Shown: piece after piece, positions 33,904 through 44,755 of the stretch
How the letters are laid out: every line of letters starts with the position of its first letter
Position numbering within the stretch: the first letter of the stretch is position 1
NCBI RefSeq assembly: GCF_033439725.1
Contig: NW_026944383.1
Location: 7,812,001 to 7,876,000 of the forward strand
Length of the DNA: 64,000 bases
Direction of reading: 5' to 3'
DNA from: Neurospora tetraspora
Taxonomy: Eukaryota; Ascomycota; Sordariomycetes; Sordariales; Sordariaceae
Position numbers and translations under genes: made by a program
The notes under the pieces: generated by a model
Seen by the model: only the letters and a program-made list of their open reading frames with translations
What the model was told of the DNA's origin: nothing
Databases searched by the model: none

Positions 33904-36230
33904 TTATTTCTTCTTACCCTTACCCTTACCCTTGTCATTCGTCTTCGCCGCCTCGACGATATCCTTCGCGTCCTCCCTGGCGGTAGGGTAATTACTCTTC
34001 GGGTCCTCCGCAAAGAGGACCTCATCACCCTTACCACCCATGTTCATGAACTCATTCGGGTCTCTGTTATCATCAGGCCTGGCCTCCTTTTGACGGGAGG
34101 GTCCAGCTTGTGCTCCGACAAATTCGTGCTGGCTGGGCCCATCGGCCGCTACCGTGGGATTTTTCTTGTAGATCTTCAGCTCGGGCTTGTTATCGCCAAG
34201 TGGGATCTTGTCGGCGATCTGGACTGTGTTGATCGAGCTGAGGAGGGTGCGCTCGCGGAGAACGCCGCGCCTGGTGACATCGAGGCCGGCGATGCCGTTA
34301 ACGAGGCCGTTGGTACTATCGTTGACGCCAGGCTTCTTTTCGGTCATCCAGGGATGAGAAAGGCATTCGTCAACGGTGAAGCGCTTCTCGGGGTCGACGA
34401 CGAGCATGGAGTCAATCAGGTCAACTAGGGCATTGTTAGTATCGATATAGCGACATACGGTATAAGACTAGGTCACTTACGAGCTAGGTCATCCACAGGG
34501 TCCCAGTAAGGCGATGGGTAGTCAAATTTGCCTTGCCTGATCTGATCCGAAAGAGAATAGGGGAAGTCGGGGGAGGTGAGTTCATCCGAGAATGGTGGGA
34601 AGCCGCACAAGCAGATGTACAAGACTACACCGAGAGACCAAACATCGACGGCCTTGGTGTATTTGCGATGGCGAGTGTCGGTGAGGATTTCTGGTGCCAC
34701 ATAACTGGGTGTGCCACATAGGGTAGTGGTGAAGGACTCCTCGCCAATGATCTTGGCAAGACCGAAATCAGCCAGCTTGACATGCAGGTCATCATCGACT
34801 AGCAGAATGTTCTCGGGTTTGATGTCACGGTGGACAATGTTGCGGTCATGCAAGTACTTGATACCCTGGAATAGCTGGGTAAACAACTTGCGGCACTCGT
34901 TCTCGGAAAGCTTGGTCTTCTTCACGATGTAGTTGAACAACTCACCTCCTGGCGCCAGCTCAAGAACTAGGTAAACGGCGTTGGGCTCATTGAAGGTATC
35001 TTTGAGACACAAGACGTTGGGGTGACTAACCCCCATCAGCACGGCGATTTCTTGCTGAAGACCTTCATTCTTGGATCTCTCCTCGCGGCCAGGGGTCTTG
35101 GAGAACACCTTGACGGCATACTGGCTACCAGTCGACTTCTCCACACACAAGTAGACCTCGGCGAAGTGACCCTTGCCCAACTTCTGAAGCATGGTGTACT
35201 GCTGCCTGAATGCGCTGGTGTGTCGACTCTTGGGGTATCGGAAGATGAAGCGCGCTTTGTCGAGAACGGCGATCTCATCTAGCTCTTGGAGCTCTCTCTG
35301 TCGGTTGCGACCCACTATTGCCTCGTTGACGAATGTTCCGTTACTCGAAAGATCCTCCAATACGGCAACGGTATCGTTACCCTTGTTCTCCGTGAAGATA
35401 ATGCAGTGTCGGTTCGAAACGATGGGGTCCTCTATTTGGATGTCTAATGTTCCGTTAGTATGGTGAAGTACACCGGGGATTGTACAGGTGAACCAACCGC
35501 ATTCTGGGTGTCGTCCGATCAGATAGCCACCTGATGGAAGCCCCTTGACCTTGGTCTTGTCCAACTCGTGCTCCTCCTTGATCAGCGCCTTCTGGCCGCG
35601 TTTACCTCTCTTAGAGCCAACCGCCTGTGACACCGTATGTGGAAGGGGGCAAGCGGCCCTCCTCCTCAGAACGACACAACGACCACCGTGCCTAGGGTCC
35701 AAGGGGAACAGGTAGCCCCAGACTCCCTCCTTGACTTCATCCTCGACGTCATCCGACAATGGCCTATCGATATCGGGTAACTGGCTGAAGGCTTGTGTGT
35801 CGTTCAATACTTGCGACTGGGAGTATTGGGTCTCTGGGCGAGGGCTAATTTGCGACAGCTGGCTGGGGCGGCCTGCTGGAGGGGTAGCTGTGGGCTCTTT
35901 GGCATCTTGTGGGTAGTCATCGGTGTCGTGGGTGACTGGAGAGGGCAGTTGCTTGGTGGTGTTGACGGGGGTCTTCTGCTTGGGTTCGGCGCTGTCGTCG
36001 ATGCGCTGGGAGGAGAGACGTTCGGAGCGACGGGGTTTCTTGAAGGAATCATTGTCGTCGGCAGAACCCTGAAGTAGAGCGCATATTAGTCGACGGAGCA
36101 TGCTTGGTGGTGACGCAATGCGCCATGGACTAATAACATATAATACACGACGCGAGAGTCATGACATATGGGGGAGTGGACGTACGCGAGCTCTCTTAAG
36201 AGTGCTGCTGCCTTCAGCTCGCGGAGCCAT
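33904..36230 (-). CDS. prd-4: PRD-4, checkpoint kinase 2 (FHA + Ser/Thr kinase)
   Basis: Exons 36230-36186, 36068-34481 and 34424-33904 (2154 nt, 717 aa). The first exon encodes only MAPRAEGSSTLKRAR. Residues about 85-110 form an SQ/TQ cluster with several SQ and TQ pairs, the usual substrate of ATM/ATR kinases. An FHA domain follows (about 195-295) with GRHPEC, SNRHC and SSNGTFVNE. The kinase domain starts near 305 with GKGHFAEVY, the VAIK-type lysine in YAVKVF, HRDIKPENILL, DFGLAK and GTPSYVAPE. A basic, lysine-rich tail ends the protein. This is the Chk2/Rad53 architecture. In Neurospora, PRD-4 links DNA damage to the circadian clock by phosphorylating FRQ, and a mutant allele shortens the period. 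The introns (117 and 56 nt) have CTAAT/CTAAC branch sites. Confidence 0.95.
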
Positions 36231-38066
36231 GGCTGCTGGGATTGTAGGGCAACGAGTCGGATGGTGTGTTGGTCAGTTAACGCCGGAGCTTGGGATTCGA
36301 TTCGAGAGAGAGGATCGCAAATGATCAAGCGGCGGGAGGGTGTGTTGTGTGTAAAGTGGAAAAAGTTGGGGTGGTGGTGACGGTGCCTCGGAAATGACTG
36401 AGTACAAAGTGCCAGTTCGAGGAATGGGATAGGCGGCGGGCAGTGCTATTGGCCTCCCCAGAAAGCAACCATACATAACAACGTCAGGGATTCACGTTGT
36501 ACAAGCCTCGATGACCGCCCCAAGCTTCCTCACTTCCTTCCACTTTTCGCTTGGAAATCACGCCGCGCCTCGAGCCAAGAAGTGCCTGACTCCACTCTTT
36601 GCGCGTGCAAGTCAACAAATCCACCAGAAGGGAAACATGCAGTTGACAGCATTGACTTTATTGTTGATGAAATTTCTAGATGCATTTTTGAAGAGATCCG
36701 CTCAAGGGGCTTTGTTTACTGTGCTGTAACACTTCACTTTCTGCGGTGCACACCCTCAGCCCTTGAATGTCACCATGTGCATTGCATAGCGTAGGGCTGC
36801 TCATTCAGCAAGTCATCACTCTTTCCTCGAGAATCAATTGTGGGTTCGTTGTGACTCTTCATCATCCTTCTTGGCTGTCAGGCGTGCGGGTCACTTGTCA
36901 CTCATGAGACTCCCACGCCGGTGAGAAAGGGAAGGAGCTGGTACAATATCCTCAGGCTGTAAACTTGGCCGTTGCCCGGGTCACCACCACACTTTTGAGT
37001 GTCTGCCTGGATATAGGTTCAGATGACCCGTGACCCCCTCTCCGCTTCCCGCTTCTGTTTGTTTTGGGTGAGCTTACAAAGTGGACTGTTACGACTGTGT
37101 AGAGTCGCCACTTTGTCTTGATCAATACGATGGTGAAGATAAAAATCGATGATGTAGCGAGCTCGATAGTTTTGGTCCCGTTTGAGACTCTAGTTCAAGG
37201 ATTGTCGCCATTCCCGTGGTTTACATCTCCACTGCCCACGGCAACTGAACTGTGAACCTCCATCAAGTGCACCATCTCATGAGAGACGGATACTTCTTTT
37301 ATGATCTGAGTTTCCAAACCATCATTGTGAATCTGATTCGGCTCTTTCAAGGAGCTATCAAAAGTTCATCAGGTGCGTTGTTGATATCGATGTTGTCTTT
37401 GCCCAGAAACATGGATGGGAATGTGTTGTGAAGATCGGATTTGGAAAAGCTGGGGACAATGTCAAGCTCCCTTTTGCTTGTCGCCATGCGCTTGACATTG
37501 TCAAGACTGATCACCCATGCTCAGGGTTTTCTACGACACATGCAAACTACTGCAATAACCCTGACAGTCAGCACAGCTCCTGCACGTGACTGGCTGGAGC
37601 ACACAGAACAGCCCTTCTCAGCACAGGGCAAAAATGGGTGGGCTTGGCATTGAATGCGGGGCATTTTTTTTGCTTTGAGAAATTGGTGAGAGGGTCGATC
37701 AGAGGCTGCTCGAGAGTCGAGAGAGGGACAGCGAGTCGAGGCCCAGGACTGCGCAAAGAAAAAGAAGAGCGGAGCCTTCCACTAAGAAAACTTCCTTTGG
37801 GGCCCCTCCCACGTCTACAGGATATCCGTATCGTTTCCGGCCACCCCCCGAAGGTCGACCTTCCATAGCACCAGGACATACTATCAGATTGTCCCCGGCC
37901 ATATTTTCCCGTCGCCGTGTCCCCGTCCACGTTCTCGACCTGACTCCGTCCCGCCGTGTGTGTCTCGCCTCAACCCGAGTCCCCCCCCTCCATACCCAGA
38001 CCTCAGCCTTTAGGTCCAACTGGGAATAGTTCGATACTCAGTCAACAACCACACACCACCATCAAC
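36231..38066. promoter_or_regulatory. Divergent intergenic region between prd-4 and eIF3m
   Basis: About 1.8 kb separates two divergent start codons. I see no supported coding frame. It must contain both promoters and leaders; the last 120 bp before eIF3m are C/A-rich without ATG, as expected of its leader. Confidence 0.5.
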
Positions 38067-39457
38067 ATGGCTACCCCCCAGTTGATCTTCGTCGACGGCA
38101 CCTTCGCCGAGCTGGCGCAGGAGATGGCCGACTTCGTCCAGGTCGGCGAGGAGGTCAAGCCTCTCCTCGAGCAGGACAAGCGCGAGGATGCCCTTGACCT
38201 CATCGTCAAGGCCTCCCACTCCCTCAACGGCGCCCCCGAGAAGGACTTCACCCCCGCCTACAACCTCCTCATCCACCTCGTCCTCCAGTCCGAGGAGCCC
38301 AAGAAGTACCTGCCCACCCTCTGCGGCAACCTTCTCAAGCCCATCACCTCGTCTCCCACCCACGGCTTCACCCTCGCCTCCAATGCGCTCACCACCATCT
38401 TCAACCTTCTCGACAAGTCCAACCCCCTGCGCTTCAATGTCTTTATGCAGATCGTCCGCTTCATCAGGCAAAACAGCCAGTTCGACCTCCTCAAGCCCAG
38501 GTTAAAGAACGTCGAGGGCTGGCTCCAGGAATGGAAGTCCGACTCTGAGAGCCAGCGCAAGCTCTACGTCGAGGTTTCCGATGCCGCCAACGACGCTGGT
38601 GATCAGGAGTGAGTATTTACTTTCCGTCTGCATGCATCATGCATACCATGTGCACCTTTACGGCTTCATGCTAACTTATTCTGTGTCTTAACAGGGAGTC
38701 CTACTTCTACCTCCTCAAGGCTTTGGCCACCTTCGACCGCGACAACCAGGAAGAGGTCACCTCCGATGAGGCCCAGAAGCTCTCCCTCCGCGCCCTCCGC
38801 ATGGCCATCTCGTCGCCCACCCGCTTCGACTTCAATGACCTGCGCTCGCTCCCCTCGGTCCACGCCCTGAGCGACTCGCACCCCGTCTACTCGCAGCTCC
38901 TCGACATCTTCACCGAGCAGGACCTCGAGGACTACAACGACTTCAGGGACGAGCACCAGGGATGGATCGAGAACGAGAAGCTCGACCATGAGAAGCTGCA
39001 GCGCAAGATGCGCCTGCTCACCTTCGCCTCGCTCGCCGCCAGCACCCCGAACCGCGAGATCCCCTACGCCAGCATCGCCAAGGCGCTCCAGATCCCCGAC
39101 GAGGACGTCGAGATGTGGACCATTGACGTGATCCGCTCCAAGCTGGTCGAGGGCCGCCTGTCACAGAAGCAGAAGGTCTTCCTGGTTCACCGCACCACCT
39201 ACCGCGTCTTCGGCGAGAAGCAGTGGCGCGAGCTCGGCACCCGTGTCGACCAGTTCAAGACCGTCGTCGATAGGCTCGTCGGCGTCGTGCGCAAGGCCCA
39301 GACCGATGTCGAGGCCCAGCGCGAGCGTGAGCAGCAGGAGCTCGAGCGCAAGATGGCCAACGCCGGTCTTGGCGAGTCGGAGCAGCGCGGCGGCAACCGG
39401 GGAGGACGTACCGGCGGTGCCAGACAGACGAGGCAACGCACTGATGATGATGACTGA
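38067..39457 (+). CDS. eif3m: Translation initiation factor eIF3 subunit M (PCI domain)
   Basis: Exons 38067-38608 and 38695-39457 (1305 nt, 434 aa); the intron of 86 nt has a GTGAGT donor, a GCTAAC branch site and an ACAG acceptor. The protein starts [19 protein letters not shown] and is helical throughout. The PCI/winged-helix module lies at about residues 260-370, including [12 protein letters not shown] and [20 protein letters not shown]. The last 70 residues are a charged helix ([13 protein letters not shown]) and an Arg/Gly-rich tail ending in four aspartates. eIF3m is part of the octameric eIF3 core that binds the 40S subunit and recruits mRNA. Codon use is strongly C-ending, which fits high expression. 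Length and domain position match fungal eIF3m. Confidence 0.93.
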
Positions 39458-40201
39458 AGGGTGCCAACGGATATCGCAATAATTGGTTGTTGTTAGTAGC
39501 ATAGAAGTTGGGGGGGATCTTCAAAAAAAGATGCCTTCCCCCGTATCAGTGCTTTTTTCCACTCGGTCATCAGTTCAGTTCATTTGAATGGGAAAGGAAT
39601 TCTACAAGTTTCATCAAAAAGGGTTGTTGTCTATTAAGGAGTTGTGAGCCCCAAAAAAACGGAACACCATTTATCAAGGTAGAGCTGCTCTTCTTTCGAC
39701 TACTTTTGGCGGGTTTGCATTTTTGTTGTATCATTCCGAGGAATGGGGTTTAGATATCCAGCAATCATCAGGTTTTCTCTCTCCATTCATGTGATGATGA
39801 TGTGTGAAGGGGTAGCAACTCAGGAAAAAGGGTGTCGAATACCTCTATGGGATGTGGTCCACCCTCAGGATAAGTACAAAGAAAGCGCAATAGCAATGCT
39901 TTTTTCTATGACCAGCAGTGAAACAACAAGATGAATGATCATCATGCCAGGCTTCCAAGGGTACTTACTTACTTGTAAACGCAGGGCCATCTCGATCATA
40001 TCTGGAAAAGCAGCAAAATCAATTTCAAACGAGAAGAAACCATCCATCCACCGAGCGTCTCCCGACTCCATCGCTCCCTTTCTATAGTACTATAAAGTTT
40101 TATTTTATGGAACGAGCACCATCACATAAACCAAGTCTTCTTATGTCCCTCATCTCACCCATTATCTCGTCCTTCTTGTCCTTAAGAACAACAATCACCT
40201 C
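39458..40201. other. Convergent 3' intergenic region
   Basis: The two 3' UTRs of eIF3m and the UMP-type kinase face each other here; no coding frame is supported. Confidence 0.5.
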
Positions 40202-41613
40202 CTAAAACTTATCCCCAAAAACCCTCCTCAACCGTTCCCTCGTCTCCTCATAAACCTTCTCCGGCCCCGGCGTCGAATCAACCTTGACCACCTTCCCCTG
40301 CTTCTCAAAGTAATCCACAACCGGCATGCTGGTCTCCACAAACGTCCTGAACCGCTTCCGAATACTCTCCGCATTATCATCCGCCCTCCCACTCGTCTTG
40401 CCCCTCTCCAACAGCCTCTTCTCCATCTCCTGTTCAGGACAATCATAAAACAGCACCATCTTGGCCGGGCAGACGACCTCTTCGAATTTCACCGCCTGAT
40501 CCATCTTGCGGGGGAATCCGTCGATTAGGAATCTACCCTTGCCATTGGTTTTGGTGGCAGAAAGGGTGTCGCGCATTGCGTTTTCAAGAAGGGCAATGGT
40601 CACTTCCATGGGCACGATGGCCCCGTTTTTGATGTAATCTTTGATCAGCTGGCCGTATTGGGAGCCAGGTCGGTCTTGTTCGGCGCGAAGCAGGTCGCCG
40701 GCTGAGAGGTGGGTGAAGCCGTAGTCGGAGACCAAGCGGGCGCATTGCGTGCCTTTGCCGGCGCCCGGGCCGCCGAGGACGAAGATTACTGTTACGTCGG
40801 TGGGGGAGAAGGCGGGGGTGGAGGAAGTGGAGGGGGCCGCGGCGGCGGCGGAGGAGGAGGAGGAGGAGGAGGAGGGGTTGGGAGGCATGTCTAGACGATG
40901 GAAGCCGGTGTTAGTCAGTTTTGTGTTGTTTCTTGTGTACAGGTAGAAGTAGGCTGGTTTGATAAGGGTGTGTGTGGTTGTAGGTTGTAGCGAGGCAGAG
41001 GTGGTAGGGTAGGTAAGCTTGTGGGAGCTGGTGGACTGCCCGAGAGAGGTGGTTTGCGCCGGACGTCATCAACTTGTCTGACAGCCAGGCGCAACCAAGC
41101 ACAGCAAGGTAAGGTAAGAAAGAAAAGCTCCCGTCTCTCGCGTCGGGAAGCTAGCTCCCTTCCTTTTCTTTCTTTCTTCCTTTCTCTCTCCTTCCTACCG
41201 TGACGTGACCCCTCTCTCGCCCAGCCCAGCCCACAACCAGTCCACCCCCTCCCTTCCCTCCTTCACCTCCCAAGTCAGCGGACAGAAGCCAGAAAAGACT
41301 CACCCTTTCTCCGATTAACCAACAACATATACGCTCCCGATGTCAACGCAATCACAGCCACAAAAGGCCAGAAGTTGATCTTATTTGTTTCCCTAGGGGG
41401 AGGAGAACCGCCAGGTGGGAGGTTGCTGTAGGATCTCTTTCCAGAACCGTTCTTAGGGAAAGTCCACTGAGTGCTGCGACGAGCGGTAGTGTTCTGGAGA
41501 GTAGAGGCGCAACGACGAGAGGTCGCGGAGGCGGCGCGGAGGGCGGCGGTGGTGGAAGAGGTAGAAGAAGAAGAAGCCAGGCGGAAGGCTTGGCGGGGGA
41601 GGGAGGATGCCAT
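40202..41613 (-). CDS. UMP/CMP-type nucleoside monophosphate kinase with N-terminal membrane anchor (Ura6-like)
   Basis: Exons 41613-41304 and 40890-40202 (999 nt, 332 aa), joined in phase over a 413-nt intron. The catalytic half is a clear adenylate-kinase-fold enzyme: P-loop GGPGAGKGT, then FTHLSAGDLLR, LIDGFPRKMDQ, YDCPEQEMEKRLLERGKTSGRADD and a short lid, as in Ura6 UMP/CMP kinases. These make UDP and CDP from the monophosphates. The first exon adds about 103 residues: an Arg/Ser/Ala-rich start lacking acids (MASSLPRQAFRLASSSSTSS), typical of a mitochondrial presequence, then a Pro-rich linker and one membrane span (FWPFVAVIALTSGAYMLLV) followed by NRRK. A second ATG two bases into exon 2 (MPPNPSSSS) could start a soluble form. 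Assignment to UMP rather than AMP rests on overall resemblance. Confidence 0.88.
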
Positions 41614-43086
41614 TGGGTCGGTCGGTTTGGTGGTACAGACGAGGGGGGGTTGTGGTTGCGACTTGCGGTCGGTCGGGTTGGGAAGAGAGACGAGGATGGG
41701 AAGCTTGGTTTGGGTGATGGGTGGCCTGCACGATGACGCCCGTTCGTTAGTTATCTCTGGGACTGGACTGGGTAGGTCAGGTCAGGTCGCGACTTGGGAA
41801 TTGGAGAGATGTCTGGTCTGGCCTCGTCGTCCCCTTTTTCTTTTTGGAGAATGGGTGATGACGATCCCGGCGGCCGGGAGCGATAGCGTTGGTGTGTGTA
41901 AGTTGCGATTACGCTAATATCACGACTTCATAAGGTAGAACGTACCTTTACTAGACTGGTTTACTTCACTATCACCTCCAACTCTACTGTTTACTACGAA
42001 AGGAAGAGAAGGAAAAGGAGACGAACGGCAAAGGCGTGGCCTGATTCAAGAACTACGAACTTGACCCCGATCCGAAACGCGAATTACATGTGGCATCCCC
42101 GAATGGGTCCAGCCAATTCCCGTCCAAAAGGGTCCCGGTCCCGCGCGGCGTCGTCTGGTCTCCAGCTCCCAGCAAATTAATTGTTAGTGCAGGTCCCGCT
42201 CCAGCGTCATTGCATTTGCTGAGGATCCGATGCCGACGGTAACTGCCCACTGCACGTCTGGCACCCGCTGGCAGAAGTGGGTCATCCCGTCTGTTCTTCA
42301 TATTTTGGGGTGCAGGTTGCCAGCTGGCGCCCCTGAAAGAAGTGGAGCTTGGGATTTTAATCTCGTCCTCAATTCCCCTGGGCCTGAATATCAAAAGCTT
42401 ATCAACACCGAAATCTGCGAGGGGATGGCTGGGAGAGCTGTTATGGTGTTACGATGCTGGGATTCACCTCGGTGAGCAACAACATCTCTCAAGATACTCA
42501 TGAATCACGGTGACGGCTTCACCAAGTGATTGGGGAGGTTGGCAACCAAGCAAGTTCGTTCGTGAGTATCACGGGCTCGAGACACGGGAGTACTTTTTTC
42601 GAATGTCAACAAAACAAACACCGACCACTTCACAATATCACAGTGTCACGATCGATGTTCAAGGGAAACCCATAGAAGTCAGACACTTTGTTCAATTCAC
42701 ACAACAGAGAATTCTATTCTCTTGTCTGTCTGTCGGTGACTGTTGTGATTGTCTGATTCGTCATCCAACCACATCTCCCCGTCGTTCGAGTTCCCGCTCT
42801 CTCATCCGACACATTGAGCCCGTCAACATATTATACACAACCACCACTGCAGTCAATTTTCGTCATTCCATCCATCCTAGCTAGCTCCCATCGCTATCGC
42901 TATCCAAAAAACAAGTTGTGATCCCGCCAACGCCTTTGGTATATCCAATTTGAAACAAACAAAGTAAAAAGTGTAAACAAAGGAAAAAGATTGGTTATAG
43001 AAGAGAAAGAGGGCTAAGGTTATAGCTATATATACTTTCATCGCTTATTGACATCCACTGAACACTGTCGCCCAACCGGTGACCGT
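41614..43086. other. Intergenic region, kinase promoter side
   Basis: The region is 1.5 kb between two minus-strand genes and holds the kinase promoter and the 3' UTR of the membrane-protein gene. No supported coding frame. Confidence 0.45.
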
Positions 43087-44755
43087 CTAAGCATACCTAT
43101 GCGTCGCCTGACCGGAATAAGCACCCGGGATCGGCACCGCCTCATACTGCTGCTCGCCATCGACCATCGGGGCATGCGTAATCTGCACCGTCGGCGGGGG
43201 AGGCTGGGGCAGGTTGATTTGGGGCATGGGATCCACGGGCGAGACCGCGTTGGAAGATGAGGGCGTCATGAACCCGCCCTTGGGTGTGACGGGGGTGGCG
43301 GGGTTAGCCTTTGAGGGAGGAGCCTGCAGCTTGAAGCCGGTGTCGACCTTGGGCGAGCTGAAGGAGGACTGGGGGATGATGAGGCGCTGGCCGCCGGGGG
43401 TGAAGGGCTGCTGTTGCTGCTGGGCAGGACCGGCACCGTGGCCCTTCTCGACGTCGTCGAAGGATTGGTACTGCGAGGGCGGGAAGCGGGGAGAGAGGGC
43501 GTATTGTGAGAAGGCGGGCGACTTGGGACCGAAGCCGGGGGTGTTGGGGGCGGATTGGACGCGCAGCTGGGCGAGGTAGAGGTCGGAGCGGGCCTTGTCG
43601 CGCATGTTCATGGACTTGTGCAGCTTGCGCTTGGACCAGTAGCGGTAGAAGACGATGCTGTAAAGCGTGATGCTGATGATCTCGACGACGACTTCGATGA
43701 TGATGCAGATGAGACTCCAGTTCTGTTCAACCAAAAGTTTGTTGTCAGTAAGACATTCCGGGTGTTGCGGTGATACGAAGTGAGGGGAGGGAGCTTACCT
43801 GAAGACGGCACACCAGCAAGTAGTCGACCTTGTCCTTGAAGAGCTCCGCGCGGTGGTTCGTTACGCAGGCCCAACCCCACATGTCTTGGTTCTTGCTGTT
43901 GTTCTTGCTGAATTGGAAGATACCGGCAGCCGCCGCCCACATGATCATGCTGAAGATGAACCAGCCCACAGCGAAAAGCGTGTAGTACACGCCAACCTTC
44001 TCCGCCCTCTGATGACCACCACGGCAGTAACCAATGAAGACACCAATGCAGATGAGGAGCGAGACGCAGGAGCAGGCGAGAACGACGTATTGAGGCCAAG
44101 GGTTGGTGTTATTGGCCCAGGCGGGAAGGCCGTTCATAGCCGGAAGATGGCGAGTGGCGTTAAAGATGGAAAACGAGGACGAAAGCATGGCGAGAACGAT
44201 GAGACTGCAGCTAAAGTTGACACCGCGGAGAGCGAACTTGGCCATGCGTACACGGGTTTTGACTTTCTGTGATGTTGTTAGTTATCATAACCTTGATCCG
44301 AATCGAGAAGTGTAACCTACCAAATCCCTAGCCTGCTCCTTCTCCGTCAACTTTTCCCTTTGCTCCAGCTGCCCCTCTTCCCTAAATGTTGGGCTAAGAG
44401 GATTGGCGAGACCCCGACCCGGTGTTCCTGGAACCTTCAACGCACTCTTGAGGGGCGACCTTGGTGTCATCGGCATGGCGACTGATTCCCTGTTTCCTCC
44501 ATTCCCGATATAACCAAAGCCAACATCTCCAGGCTGAGCATGAGCAACCGCGTAATTCTCAGAGAAGGGTAGTGTTCGTCCATCGACAGGCGAGTGTACC
44601 GAGGTGGCTTCGGCGAATCGTGGTGTCCTTGGAGGCTTGGCCAGTGATGAAGCTGTGGATGATGAATCGTTGGAAGAGACTGAGCCGGCCGACATTGTTC
44701 GTTGCGGTGTCAGGTTGAGAGCGGCTGGCCGCTTCTTCTCGTCGTTGAAAGCCAT
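43087..44755 (-). CDS. Four-TM MARVEL-like membrane protein with long cytoplasmic tails
   Basis: Exons 44755-44321, 44266-43799 and 43722-43087 (435+468+636 nt, 512 aa), all joined in phase 0. The N-terminal 150 residues are Ser/Thr/Pro-rich and probably disordered, with several Thr-Pro/Ser-Pro sites (TPRF, TPRSP, TPGRG) that proline-directed kinases could use. Four membrane spans follow: GVNFSCSLIVLAMLSSSFSI, YVVLACSCVSLLICIGVFIG, a span around YYTLFAVGWFIFSMIMWAA, and one around LICIIIEVVVEIISITLYSI. The first extracellular loop carries an N-A-T sequon. The C-terminal 180 residues are cytoplasmic, rich in Pro/Gln/Ser, with repeated TP and SP sites. The layout fits the fungal MARVEL/tetraspan type of plasma-membrane protein. 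No enzymatic motif is seen and the exact function is unknown. Confidence 0.85.
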
